64,000 nucleotides of DNA, taken from an uncultured Helicobacter sp. (GTDB taxonomy: Bacteria > Campylobacterota > Campylobacteria > Campylobacterales > Helicobacteraceae). The notes below the pieces were generated by a model. It was not told where the DNA came from. It saw nothing but the letters and a program-made list of their open reading frames with translations, and ran no database searches. Location of the stretch: NCBI GenBank assembly GCA_947177485.1, contig CAMWUR010000001.1, positions 1 to 64,000 of the forward strand. The letters are read 5' to 3'. Shown one piece after another: positions 49,795 through 58,800 of this stretch; within the stretch, counting starts at the first letter, position 1; each line of letters opens with the position of its first letter. A program made the translations under genes and the position numbers.

Positions 49795-49809
49795 TATTAT
49801 GCTATAATA
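49795..49809. promoter_or_regulatory. Promoter with overlapping palindrome before the DIT1/PvcA-like operon
   Basis: TATTAT-GCT-ATAATA is a perfect inverted repeat (arms 49795-49800 and 49804-49809) and overlaps the -10 TATAAT (49803-49808). A repressor bound there would block the promoter. The arms resemble AT-rich Fur/metal-regulator boxes, which would fit a metallophore operon; this is a guess. GAGG before ATG 49834 is the ribosome site. Confidence 0.5.
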
Positions 49810-49833
49810 TAGAATCTGTAGAAGAGGTTTAAC

Positions 49834-51234
49834 ATGCACTATCGGGACAGCACAAAAACACAAATTTCTTCATCGCATCGCCTCATCGCGAGTACCCATT
49901 TGTTGCAACACAGCTTGCATTCTGACTATGTGTGCAGAACAATAAAGTTTGATTTTTTTCTTAATTCAATTATTTATAAGCTCCTACAAAATGCAAAACT
50001 TTTACTCACAAGGCGACAGGATTCAATTATTAAAAGATTAAAAAATAAAAAATTTCTATATATTAATAATATCGATATAGCAACTGAAGCTTTCTTTGAT
50101 TCTTGTTTCTTTAGAAATAAAACCATATTTATTAATAAAAAACAAGTGAAAGAAAAAATAATTTTGAGCATACAAAATTTTAATAGAATCGAAATGTTTA
50201 TACCAATTTTTTCAAGAAAGCCGTTTTCTCCAATCAAAAATAGTGGATATTTTCCAGACCTTGCAGAAATTCAAACACTCATACGCTTTCATACCTTTAC
50301 CCAAATAGTTCAAAATCTTTTACAAAAACCATGCAAGCTGACCATACTTGCTGATGGCAATAAATATAATCGAGCATGCAAAACACCACATACTATCATT
50401 GTAAAATATCAACAGTTGCTTCAATATTGGATTCATCTACTCGGCTTTCAGGATACTATTAATCTACAAGATTATGAAACGTGGGTTCATAAAACTGTAG
50501 ATATACAATATTCTATTCGAGAGGAAAAATTTAATCAGCTTTATCAAGAAATTTCTTCCCAGTTTAATAAATTCTTCAATCCAAATCGTATTTTAGATTC
50601 ACTAAATACTATACAGAGCATTAGCGAATTAGGCAATCAACTATGTTACACATTTTGGTCTATTATTACATCGGTCAATTATACGATACTTTATCAAGAT
50701 AATTATATAGAAAATTGCCTTCGTAATCATAATGTCCAAAATTTTTATATTTCATATATTCTTTCTCTGCATTATGAAACACATGAAGCTCCAAAAACTC
50801 CTCTCTTTTCCAAAGAAAAAATTGGAAATAACAATGTTATCCAGCAAATACTCTATGAAATGCGAAGTGAAGCATGGGATGCAGCAAAGCGATATGTAGC
50901 CATATCATTGGTAGATAGACAAAGTAATATATTATATAAGGCAAATCCATATGCTATTAAACTCACAATACATGCAAAACCAAATGAACTAAGATTTATC
51001 GATACATCTCGAGAAGATTTTACTTCACACGCGCAACATTGTGTAGGTGGATTAAGAGAGTATCAAAATACAATAAAGGTTGATTTCAAATATCGTATTC
51101 AAAGAGAAGCAAACCATGAACAAGCTATTTGTGTTCAAGTCCCAAATCATGAAAAATATAATTGCGGATTAATAGAAATGTATCATAACAAACAACCCAT
51201 GTACTATGTGAAAACTCCCAAATTAAGGAGTTAA
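49834..51234 (+). CDS. DIT1/PvcA-like (isonitrile synthase family) protein 1
   Basis: A 466-aa soluble protein. The block IPIFSRKPFSPIKNSGYFPDLAE, then ..KLTILADGNKYN, is the pattern of the DIT1_PvcA family (..P.F..KSPN..K.LG..PDLAE...., ..TI.SDG..F). Near the C-terminus AAKRYVAISL...NPYAIKLTIHAKPN matches the family's ..A..Y......FP.AIRLSIHP. Known members make an isonitrile from the amino group of Tyr/Trp. The usual PWHG motif is altered (AQHCVGG). The first 110 residues have no recognised match. AT-rich codon use differs from the surrounding genes, suggesting transfer. It overlaps the next gene. Confidence 0.65.
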   Translation: MHYRDSTKTQISSSHRLIASTHLLQHSLHSDYVCRTIKFDFFLNSIIYKLLQNAKLLLTRRQDSIIKRLKNKKFLYINNIDIATEAFFDSCFFRNKTIFINKKQVKEKIILSIQNFNRIEMFIPIFSRKPFSPIKNSGYFPDLAEIQTLIRFHTFTQIVQNLLQKPCKLTILADGNKYNRACKTPHTIIVKYQQLLQYWIHLLGFQDTINLQDYETWVHKTVDIQYSIREEKFNQLYQEISSQFNKFFNPNRILDSLNTIQSISELGNQLCYTFWSIITSVNYTILYQDNYIENCLRNHNVQNFYISYILSLHYETHEAPKTPLFSKEKIGNNNVIQQILYEMRSEAWDAAKRYVAISLVDRQSNILYKANPYAIKLTIHAKPNELRFIDTSREDFTSHAQHCVGGLREYQNTIKVDFKYRIQREANHEQAICVQVPNHEKYNCGLIEMYHNKQPMYYVKTPKLRS

Positions 51235-51236
51235 TG

Positions 51237-52604
51237 ATGCCTATTTCACATTTATTGCAACGAGAAATAGTAAGCACAACGGAATTAGCTAATATTATTG
51301 AAACGCAATGGGACTATAAAATATTACAAACCGATATATGTCATGTATTTATAGATGATGATTATTTAAATAAAATTCTTCAAAAATGGAAAAATCATAT
51401 CAATCTTGAAGCAGAAAGAATTAGTTTATATTTACAAGAAAAATTCATGAGAGATATAAATAAAAATTATCAAAATATAGAAAATGTTTCTTGGTATCAT
51501 GCTGCTTTGATTGTAGAGCTTTTCAAAGAATGTAATATTTGCAAAAATGCAGATATATTAGATATATTAAAATTACAAGAAATAATAGCAAATCAAATTC
51601 AAAATAATGCTATCATTTTCACGATAGCTTGGGGTCAAGCAAAACGATGTTGTGGAGGTCTAAAAACAGAAGGATATTATGCCGATATGGCAGAATTTTA
51701 TAGTATTGGGATACTCTATTTATTAACTAAAGCCATCAACATTATTAGCAAGCTACCCATCAAAATTATTGTTATTACTGGTGGACTTAGATTTCAAGAA
51801 GCACTTTTTACAGATAAGCGTATGATTAAAAAATACGATCAACAACGACAACAGATTGCAGATTTTTTTTCGGATAACTCATTACATATTGCTTTCAAGG
51901 AATATCAAAGTAATTCTCATAAAATCTTAGATAATAGTTCTATTGCTAATTTGTATCAAAATATTGCATCCTCGAAATTTCAGACATTACTTTTCAATAT
52001 AGACTGGTATTATGTTTTTACACATGCTACCCAATCATCATTTCACAATATAAAAGTGCCACATAGTATTATAGAATATGTATCCAACAATCTTAACATT
52101 AATGAGCTTATTGTTATGGGTATTGTGGCACTCATTAATCCAACAACGCATAATTTCTGGCAAACAAAATTTGATAAAAATATTTTTATTGATACTGTTA
52201 CTTTTATGAATAAGATCACACTAGAATCCACCTATAAATATATTTCTATTCATGAAACAAATAAAAACATTGATACACTTCATAATAGTATACGATTAAG
52301 TGTTCATGTCAAACATGACAGAAATGATATTCCAGCTATTTACACATTGGGAGCATTTAGTAAAAATAAACTTTCACAGCATCATGTAACGTTTTTATCA
52401 CATAAAAACCATGTTGAATTTATAACAGCTTATCAAGCAAAACAAAATAAATATTGTGCTTTTTTCATAAAAAATACAGGTAAATTATCCAATAAACAAC
52501 TTTTTTCATGGCTTGACAAACAGCCTTTACTTTACGGCGACACTCAAAGCCTCAAACTTATGGAAACATTATCCAATATCTATTTACTGAAAGGAACAAC
52601 ATGA
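51237..52604 (+). CDS. DIT1/PvcA-like protein 2 (divergent)
   Basis: A 455-aa protein; ATG 51237 is six bases after AAGGAG (ATG 51234 overlaps the previous stop). It shows the same ordered blocks as protein 1, but more diverged: FTIAWGQAKRCCGGLKTEGYYADMAE, then IKIIVITGGLRF where the family has SDG, and ..NSIRLSVHVKHD. The change PDMAE to ADMAE and SDG to TGG may mean altered or lost catalysis, or a different substrate. The Cys-Cys pair in the first block is unusual. It is very AT-rich. It overlaps the MFS gene by ATGA. Confidence 0.55.
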   Translation: MPISHLLQREIVSTTELANIIETQWDYKILQTDICHVFIDDDYLNKILQKWKNHINLEAERISLYLQEKFMRDINKNYQNIENVSWYHAALIVELFKECNICKNADILDILKLQEIIANQIQNNAIIFTIAWGQAKRCCGGLKTEGYYADMAEFYSIGILYLLTKAINIISKLPIKIIVITGGLRFQEALFTDKRMIKKYDQQRQQIADFFSDNSLHIAFKEYQSNSHKILDNSSIANLYQNIASSKFQTLLFNIDWYYVFTHATQSSFHNIKVPHSIIEYVSNNLNINELIVMGIVALINPTTHNFWQTKFDKNIFIDTVTFMNKITLESTYKYISIHETNKNIDTLHNSIRLSVHVKHDRNDIPAIYTLGAFSKNKLSQHHVTFLSHKNHVEFITAYQAKQNKYCAFFIKNTGKLSNKQLFSWLDKQPLLYGDTQSLKLMETLSNIYLLKGTT

Positions 52605-53836
52605 CAAATGCACGAGCAATACAAACTCGCAATATCCTTTTGCTGATGCTTGGACAAGGCTTAAGTGGTTCTCTTGTTTCATTATTGACGCTTGCTACAC
52701 CACTTTGTGCACAAAACCTCATTGCTTCATCGCAAGCCCTATCCCAAAACCTTGTAACCCTACCTGTTTCTGCAACAGTATTGGGAGCATTTTTGATGGT
52801 ATATAATGCCTCAATTTTTATGGTAAAATGGGGTAGAAAAAAAGCATTCATATTTGCTTCTGGCTTAGGAATGTTTGCCTCAATTCTTGCAATGATAGCC
52901 ATTATCTTACATTCTTTTTGGCTTTTTTGCATAGCAACACTCTTACTCGGTGGCTTTAGTGCTTTCAATCAGTATTACCGCTTCGCCGCTTCGGAAGCCT
53001 TTTTGGATTCTCGCATTAATGATATTCATGCCAAAAACAAAGCAACAGCATTGGTTGTTGGTGGTGGAATTTTAGGTGCAATCTTGGGTCCATTTCTGGC
53101 AAGTTTTGGAGCAAATTTCTTTATAACGCCACCTTTTGATGTTGCATTTTTTGGCTCATTTTTCTTTGCATTTCTACTCTGTTTTTGTGCCCTTATTAGC
53201 TCCATTTTTCTTGAACTTGCTTCAATACAAACAACAAAAAAAGAAACACAAAAAGACACTCAAAACATGTTATGGATTCTTTTAAAGGATAAAAGCTTTG
53301 TATTGGGCACTCTAGCTTGTGCCTTTGGCTTTAGCCTCATGACACTTTTGATGAATGCTGCACCACTTGCCATGCACCATACACATTTTGATTTAAATGA
53401 GAATCAAACAGTGCTTCAATGGCATTTTATTGCAATGTATTTACCATCCATTTTTTTAGGATTTTGGCTCAACAAAAGCACACCACAATGTATCATTTTC
53501 TATGGAATCCTTGCCTATATTCTTAGTATTGTTATTGCTATCACGGGAGTTGGATTCTATTCTTTTTTCTTTGCGCTTTTGTTTCTAGGAATTGGCTGGG
53601 CTTTTGTATTTAATGGCGGAACATTTTTGCTCAATGCCATGCCAACATCTGCCTACAAACTTAAGGCACAGGGGCTAAATTCATTCTTAACCTACCTTTG
53701 TAATTTTATTGCGTCTATGTCTGTGGGTTTTGTGTTACATTCTTCTGAAGGCTGGGTCATGTTAAATCTGATTAGTGCAGCAGCCCTTGCTTGTTTTACG
53801 CTACTTTTTTATACCCTACACATCATGCACAAATAA
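52601..53836 (+). CDS. MFS transporter of the DIT1/PvcA-like operon
   Basis: A 411-aa major facilitator with twelve membrane helices. The loop 2-3 motif is degenerate (VKWGRKKAF). ..GGGILGAILGPFLASFG in helix 5 resembles the antiporter motif of exporters. ATG 52601 overlaps the preceding stop and has AAGGA. Coupling to the two DIT1-like genes suggests it exports (or re-imports) their product. Base composition is nearer the chromosome than that of the two upstream genes. Confidence 0.8.
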   Translation: MTNARAIQTRNILLLMLGQGLSGSLVSLLTLATPLCAQNLIASSQALSQNLVTLPVSATVLGAFLMVYNASIFMVKWGRKKAFIFASGLGMFASILAMIAIILHSFWLFCIATLLLGGFSAFNQYYRFAASEAFLDSRINDIHAKNKATALVVGGGILGAILGPFLASFGANFFITPPFDVAFFGSFFFAFLLCFCALISSIFLELASIQTTKKETQKDTQNMLWILLKDKSFVLGTLACAFGFSLMTLLMNAAPLAMHHTHFDLNENQTVLQWHFIAMYLPSIFLGFWLNKSTPQCIIFYGILAYILSIVIAITGVGFYSFFFALLFLGIGWAFVFNGGTFLLNAMPTSAYKLKAQGLNSFLTYLCNFIASMSVGFVLHSSEGWVMLNLISAAALACFTLLFYTLHIMHK

Positions 53837-53937
53837 TATTGACTCGCCCCTGCCCTCTCCGCAAGTTGAGGGGAATCATGTGTATCTAGCACATGGAAAA
53901 TGTGGAAGCATGGTTTTAGACGCACACAGAAACATGA

Positions 53938-54630
53938 ATGAGTGCGATTAAAGTCACACCTCCAAAAATTTGCGATAGCAAAATATCTCGTCATCACGAA
54001 GCAAAGCCGAAACAATCCACCGTATTTAATTACTCTACATTATTGATTGCTTCGCTAACGCTCGCAATGACTGGCATTTTCTACCTCCTGCCATCAAGCT
54101 TCACAGGTTGGGACAGAAAAGAATTAAGCGACATCGCGGGGCTAGGCGAGCGCTGGAAAGAACGCGTACGCAGCGGACCTGTTGTCGATAGCGATGATTT
54201 GTTTCTGAATTGGGTCACGCACCCCTATTGGGGCGCTGTGTATTATATGCAGCCACGTGTTGCGGGATATTCATGGGCAGAATCTGCGCTCTTTAGCTTT
54301 GTCGCTTCGACATTTTTTTGGGAATATGGCATCGAATCGTTTGCCGAAATCCCAAGTTGGCAAGATTTAGTCATCACGCCCGCCATTGGTTCACTCTTTG
54401 GCGAGTTGTTTTATCGCAGCTCTCTAGCGATTGAAGCAAACCAACGCACCGTGCTTGGTTCGCGCATATTAGGCGAGGCGATGTTGATTGCGATGGACCC
54501 GCTTGGTGTTGCGATGCAGAGTTGGGGACTTGCACAATGGCTTGGAATCCATAACAAGCAACAAACTATAAGCTGTATCGTTCCCAACAACAAGGGGGGT
54601 GCGAGCCTCGCGCTGCTTGTACGATTCTAG
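53938..54630 (+). CDS. DUF3943-like protein, second copy with altered N-terminus
   Basis: A 230-aa frame. From codon 48 on it is identical to the intact copy (repeat B). The first 47 codons are different: no signal peptide, a basic/polar stretch, then STLLIASLTLAMTG, which is only loosely similar to the corresponding membrane segment of copy 1. No good ribosome site precedes ATG 53938. It is either a chimeric paralogue or an inactive 5'-truncated copy made by the rearrangement. Confidence 0.5.
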   Translation: MSAIKVTPPKICDSKISRHHEAKPKQSTVFNYSTLLIASLTLAMTGIFYLLPSSFTGWDRKELSDIAGLGERWKERVRSGPVVDSDDLFLNWVTHPYWGAVYYMQPRVAGYSWAESALFSFVASTFFWEYGIESFAEIPSWQDLVITPAIGSLFGELFYRSSLAIEANQRTVLGSRILGEAMLIAMDPLGVAMQSWGLAQWLGIHNKQQTISCIVPNNKGGASLALLVRF

Positions 54631-55389
54631 CAATTAAGGTGCGACTTAGTCGTGCGCATGATTGTAGCATAGGCGCTTGGAATCACGTCTCCGATTGAAC
54701 GTCATCATGATTTCCCCTCCCTGTGCATGGGCAGGGAATGAGTTGCCATGTTGAGACAAAGCCAAAATATCTTGTTGTAACGAGAGCTCGCTAGAATATG
54801 TAGCAATCGAATCTGTCAGAAACCTCCTTTTGAAGATCTGCAAAGACAATTTCGCAAAATCTTGACAATATTTTCAAACAAGGCTCTTAAAATTTCTACT
54901 ATCAAATCAACATTCAAAGGGAGAGGTAATGCAAACTGCTGTAGCAAAAAGAGACCTTGACAAAACCATACAACATATTATCAATCGAATTGAATACTAT
55001 CGATTGCAATATGGAAATAAAAATGCTACATTAAGTTGTATCTATACAAGTCTCAATGAAATATTTGGGAAAATAGTTGTAGCTTATAGCGAAATTATTC
55101 GCAAAAAAATCATCGAACTTCTCTTTCATGTTCGTGAAGAAGTCTATACACTTAAAGATGTCGTATATCATCTTTTGCAATACATTCGGCGCCTTCAGCA
55201 AATTACGAATCTTTAGATTCTAATGAATTTCAAGAATCTTATGTGTCTGCAAACTTAGGCGAAATTGCGGATTCTTTTTGCAAAAGGCAATCAGAGAATC
55301 ATAACGAATCGGTTGTGTTCCTCTGTCGATTGCCTGAACAAAAAATTGCTTGTTTGGGTAATCTTTTGCAAGCGCAATCATCTCATCTT
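54079..55389. repeat. Direct repeat B (copy 2), 1,311 bp
   Basis: The partner of 48346-49656. Here the queE end is intact and continues into the full gene, while the DUF3943 5' end is replaced. The left boundary lies inside DUF3943, the right boundary inside queE. Confidence 0.93.
54929..55216 (+). CDS. 95-aa helical hypothetical protein (copy 2)
   Basis: Identical to the gene at 49196-49483, including its GGGAGAGG ribosome site and upstream region. It lies three bases from the end of queE on the other strand. Not recognised; described under copy 1. Confidence 0.5.
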   Translation: MQTAVAKRDLDKTIQHIINRIEYYRLQYGNKNATLSCIYTSLNEIFGKIVVAYSEIIRKKIIELLFHVREEVYTLKDVVYHLLQYIRRLQQITNL

Positions 55390-55816
55390 CGCTAAAAAGT
55401 GAATAGAGAATCTTGATTTCATTTGCACGTTGCATATTGCCCGCGTCAATGGGTTTTGTCTTAGGCGAAAACGTGACCCATTCAATCCAGCTTGGTGCGA
55501 TTTGATAGCCATTGGTTTCAATGCAACGATAGAATCCATTCAAAAGTGGCTCGGATTCGCACAGCTGCAATGTTGGCTCGCCTCCTGTAAAAATAATCTG
55601 CGGCTTGCTCGCTACACGTTCTTTTTCTAGGAGCGCGAGCACAAATGATTCAAGCTCGTTTTGGTTGAAACAATACATTACATGCGCAAACTTCGTATCG
55701 CAAAAATTGCATGCAAGATTGCATTGCGCAAAGCGCACAAAAACAGACGCCCTGCCCACATGCGCCCCCTCGCCTTGCAGGCTGTAAAAAATCTCATTGA
55801 TATGATAGATTCTCAT
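55220..55816 (-). CDS. queE: 7-carboxy-7-deazaguanine synthase QueE
   Basis: A 198-aa radical-SAM enzyme. Cluster cysteines C32, C36 and C39 in CNLACNFCDTK; GGEPTLQ is the SAM-binding GGE motif. It converts 6-carboxytetrahydropterin (from QueD) to CDG for queuosine. Start ATG 55816 gives the family's normal N-terminus (MRIYHINEIFYSLQGEG); the frame is open upstream through queD, with alternative ATG 55825. It overlaps queD by 23 bases. Its last 170 bases are duplicated at 49487-49656. Confidence 0.9.
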   Translation of the reverse strand: MRIYHINEIFYSLQGEGAHVGRASVFVRFAQCNLACNFCDTKFAHVMYCFNQNELESFVLALLEKERVASKPQIIFTGGEPTLQLCESEPLLNGFYRCIETNGYQIAPSWIEWVTFSPKTKPIDAGNMQRANEIKILYSLFSEDEMIALAKDYPNKQFFVQAIDRGTQPIRYDSLIAFCKKNPQFRLSLQTHKILEIH

Positions 55817-56147
55817 CGCGCTCATAAATAGCAACATTCCCTTCGCTTTCTTGTACTTGCACACGGTAGCAAACATCGCCGATTTGTTCGCAAACCCATT
55901 GCGCAATATTCTCTGCTGTCGTGCTTGTTGGGATAATATCATTCAGGAACTGGTGGTCAAGTCGTTTATGGATTTTTTCTTTGATATGGCTAAAATCAAT
56001 CACCATTCCATTTGCATTTAAAGTTTTGGATTTGCAAAAAATCGTAATAATCCAATTATGCCCATGCAAACGGTTACATTTACTCTCATAATCCAAAAAA
56101 AGCTGGTGCGCCGCCGAAATTTCAATCCTCTTTTGAATATAAAACAT
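55794..56147 (-). CDS. queD: 6-carboxytetrahydropterin synthase QueD
   Basis: A 117-aa PTPS-family enzyme. Zinc histidines in SAAHQL and RLHGHNW; the ..DHQFLND.. segment and ..TTAENIA(Q)WV.. are typical. It makes CPH4 from dihydroneopterin triphosphate for the queuosine pathway. It is two bases after queC and overlaps queE. Confidence 0.92.
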   Translation of the reverse strand: MFYIQKRIEISAAHQLFLDYESKCNRLHGHNWIITIFCKSKTLNANGMVIDFSHIKEKIHKRLDHQFLNDIIPTSTTAENIAQWVCEQIGDVCYRVQVQESEGNVAIYERDENLSYQ

Positions 56148-56149
56148 TC

Positions 56150-56797
56150 CTACCTTTCAATCGTTAATCCATTCTGCGCAAATGCCTCGATAGATTCGAG
56201 GCAAGTGGGGCATTGATTGCAATGTTTTGCGCCGCCCTCATAGCAGCTATACGTCTGCGTATAGTCAATGTTAAGCTCGATTCCTAGCCGCACAATCGCA
56301 GCTTTGTCGAGCGCACAAAAGGGGCTAAGAAGCCGCACAGCCCCGTCCGTGCCACTTGCAATCGCTGCACCCATCGAATCGATAAACGCACGCGAACAAT
56401 CGGGATAAATCGGGTGGTCGCCTGCATGATTGGCGAGCACAACCTCGCTTGCGCCAAGCGATTGCGCGAGCCCGCAAGCGATGCTCAAAAAGATTCCATT
56501 GCGAAAAGGTACAACGAGACGCGACAACGCGTTTGCGTCATATTGCCCATGTGGAATCGCGCTAGACGTCGTATTTGGCGCGAGCAGCCCGCTTGCAAAG
56601 CCCGCAAAAAGTGCGCTTGCGTCCATCGTGTGGTGGGCGATTCTGTGCGCTTCACAAATCGCGTGCGCATGCGCGAGCTCTTGCGCATTATGGCGGCTTG
56701 GATACACAAACAAAAGCGCATGCGTCTCTTGCGTTTGCATGCTCCAAAAAAGCGCTGTCGTGCTGTCGACACCGCCGCTGTACAAAACGAGTCTCAT
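56150..56797 (-). CDS. queC: 7-cyano-7-deazaguanine synthase QueC
   Basis: A 215-aa ATP-dependent enzyme making preQ0. PP-loop [11 protein letters not shown] (6-16); zinc cysteines in [15 protein letters not shown] near the C-terminus; FRNGIFLS and ..[13 protein letters not shown] are typical QueC sequences. It overlaps the upstream TRIC-family gene by 4 bases, and queD and queE follow, so the pathway is C-D-E in one transcript. Confidence 0.93.
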   Translation of the reverse strand: MRLVLYSGGVDSTTALFWSMQTQETHALLFVYPSRHNAQELAHAHAICEAHRIAHHTMDASALFAGFASGLLAPNTTSSAIPHGQYDANALSRLVVPFRNGIFLSIACGLAQSLGASEVVLANHAGDHPIYPDCSRAFIDSMGAAIASGTDGAVRLLSPFCALDKAAIVRLGIELNIDYTQTYSCYEGGAKHCNQCPTCLESIEAFAQNGLTIER

Positions 56798-57447
56798 GGT
56801 TTTCCTTTTGGTTCACTAAAATCAAAAATGGGCAGATTAAGATGATGATAAATCACATATAATCTCAACCCAAAGCCGACAACAAGAGCGATAGACGTTG
56901 TGGTCAAAAGCGGCAACGGCGTCTTGAGCAACAAGACATAGAGTGTGCCTGTAAGCAACGCAACGCTTGCATAGATTTCTTTTTGAAAAACCAGCGGAAT
57001 TTGCGCGCAAAGCATATCGCGCAACACACCGCCAAACACACCTGTGATAATCGCACCGCACACGGCAATCACATCGCCATAGCCCATATCCAATCCAATT
57101 TGAGCGCCGATGATGCTAAAAGTTACAAGCCCCAACGCATCAAGAATCAGAAAAATTTTATGGAGATTATGCACAATACGTGCAATTTTGATTGCAAGCA
57201 ACGCAAAAAAGATGACGAGCAAGAGATATTCAGGGTGCGCAATCCATGTGAGCGGATAATGCCCAAAGAGCATATCACGAATCGAGCCCCCGCCCAAAGC
57301 TGTTACCGCTGCGATAATCAACACACCAAACAAATCCATTTTATATCGCCCAGCTGCAAGTGCGCCTGTCATCGCTTCGGCGCTAATGGCAATGACATAC
57401 AGGGTAATGAGCATTTTTTTCCCAATTTGTGGCTTTCTTGTTGCCAT
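56794..57447 (-). CDS. TRIC-family (UPF0126) cation channel protein
   Basis: A 217-aa membrane protein made of two repeated three-helix units. Each unit carries the GG..RD motif: [11 protein letters not shown] and ..GGVLRDML. This is the hallmark of prokaryotic TRIC channels (YicG-like), which conduct K+ and other monovalent cations as trimers. It starts the run leading into queC-D-E; its link to queuosine is probably only positional. Confidence 0.85.
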   Translation of the reverse strand: MATRKPQIGKKMLITLYVIAISAEAMTGALAAGRYKMDLFGVLIIAAVTALGGGSIRDMLFGHYPLTWIAHPEYLLLVIFFALLAIKIARIVHNLHKIFLILDALGLVTFSIIGAQIGLDMGYGDVIAVCGAIITGVFGGVLRDMLCAQIPLVFQKEIYASVALLTGTLYVLLLKTPLPLLTTTSIALVVGFGLRLYVIYHHLNLPIFDFSEPKGKP

Positions 57448-57524
57448 TGTAACCTAAAAAGCCTTAATGATTCGATTTTAAATGGGATTAGGATAGAATC
57501 CAGCTGAAGACAAAAGGAGAGACA

Positions 57525-57914
57525 ATGGACAATGCGACCAAAGACCACAAACCCGCGCGGATTGTCGCAACAGACGAAGCGCTCGCGTTTATCGCCGAAT
57601 TGCGCGCACAATATGGCGAGATTCTATTTTGCCAAAGTAGCGGCTGCTGCGAAGGCTCTGTGCCGCTATGCTATGAAATGCACGATTTCCATGTTGGCAA
57701 TTGTGATGTTTTGCTCGGAATCGTGGGCGGCGCGCCATTCTATATCCACAAAACGCAATACGAAACCATCAAACATGTACAGCTGATACTTGGAATCGCC
57801 AAGGGCAATGGCAGCGAATTTTCACTCGAATATGGCACGGGTGTGCATTTTGTGTGCGAGCTACGATTTTTTAGCGAGGCGGAGATTGCAGCGCTAAATG
57901 AAGATTCTCGGTAA
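57525..57914 (+). CDS. DUF779 family protein
   Basis: A 129-aa soluble protein with LFCQSSGCCEGSVPLCY, matching the family pattern ..F.QSGGCCDGS.P.C.. In other bacteria DUF779 proteins lie beside aldehyde dehydrogenases, but none is here. The clustered cysteines suggest metal binding. ATG after AAGGAGAGAC. Its last 44 bases overlap the convergent ArsA-like gene. Confidence 0.8.
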   Translation: MDNATKDHKPARIVATDEALAFIAELRAQYGEILFCQSSGCCEGSVPLCYEMHDFHVGNCDVLLGIVGGAPFYIHKTQYETIKHVQLILGIAKGNGSEFSLEYGTGVHFVCELRFFSEAEIAALNEDSR

Positions 57915-58791
57915 TCTGTGCAAGCCCACTTTGTTCGAGAATATCACCGCTTAGAAGCGGAATCTCCCATAGCCAAAAATCCTTGAAACGTTCACGAATC
58001 ACTGCCAAATGTTTTTGCGCATTTTCGTATCGTTTCGCAAAAAACATATCAGCACTAGGCGGTGGAATCTTATTAATCGCAAGCGCATAGGGCTTGAGCT
58101 TATCATGACTTAGGCTATGGATTGCGCGCGCACTTTCCTCAATCGGCAAGCTTTCGGGGTTGAGCACAAAGACGATTCCCGCACTCTCGCTATGCAAAAG
58201 ATTGTTGAATTGGGAATAAAGCAAATAGCGCTCCTCGAGCCTGTCTTTGAGCGGATTCCCCTCGAGATGTCCGATGATTCCCTCGAGATTGTGGCTCTTT
58301 TCTTGCTGGCTTAAAAGCGTTTTGCTCCATTGTTGCAAAGTCAGCGGGAGCTTGAAAAGCCGCAATGTATGCCCCGTTGGGGCTGTGTCTATCACAATAT
58401 GTTCCCATTGTTCTTGCGTGATGATTCGAATCAGTCTGTCAAACAGCGCTGATTCTTGCGCCACACCGCTTTGTGCGACATTGTCATAATACGACTCGAG
58501 CAGGCTGTATGACGCGGCAGAGATGAACTGCTTCGCGTCCTTTGCCACTTGTTCTGTGTAGGCGCGCACTTCGGCAATCGGGTCAATCTCGCGCAAAAAG
58601 AGATTTGCATGGATTTGTTGTGTTTGGCTTGAGGGCGCAATCTCGAAAATATCGCTAAGGTTGTGCGCGGGGTCTGTGGAAACAAGAAGTGTTTTGTGCG
58701 ATTGGGCAAGCAAGCACGCTAGAGCGCTGCTAATCGTGCTTTTGCCCACACCGCCCTTGCCGCCGATAAAGAGAATGGGTGGCAATTGCAT
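57871..58791 (-). CDS. ArsA/GET3-family ATPase
   Basis: A 306-aa soluble ATPase with the deviant Walker A GGKGGVGKST (10-19), Switch I STDPAHNLSDIF, Switch II IDTAPTGHTLRLF and ..LNPESLPIEES... It is a single-domain form, as in bacterial ArsA-like proteins that are not part of an arsenite pump; no ArsB is nearby. It follows the cory-CC-star-like gene by nine bases, with cstA before that, a trio that I suspect works together. Confidence 0.88.
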   Translation of the reverse strand: MQLPPILFIGGKGGVGKSTISSALACLLAQSHKTLLVSTDPAHNLSDIFEIAPSSQTQQIHANLFLREIDPIAEVRAYTEQVAKDAKQFISAASYSLLESYYDNVAQSGVAQESALFDRLIRIITQEQWEHIVIDTAPTGHTLRLFKLPLTLQQWSKTLLSQQEKSHNLEGIIGHLEGNPLKDRLEERYLLYSQFNNLLHSESAGIVFVLNPESLPIEESARAIHSLSHDKLKPYALAINKIPPPSADMFFAKRYENAQKHLAVIRERFKDFWLWEIPLLSGDILEQSGLAQITENLHLALQSPPR

Positions 58792-58800
58792 AGCATACCC

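Noticed and set aside
49834..52604. Toxin-antitoxin or restriction-modification pair
   Set aside because: The blocks PDLAE, ADG and IKLTIH fit the DIT1/PvcA family; no nuclease, helicase or methylase motifs are present.
48346..55389. Insertion sequence or integron explanation for the duplicated region
   Set aside because: No transposase, integrase or terminal inverted repeats are visible; the repeats end inside ordinary genes, which fits homologous recombination better.
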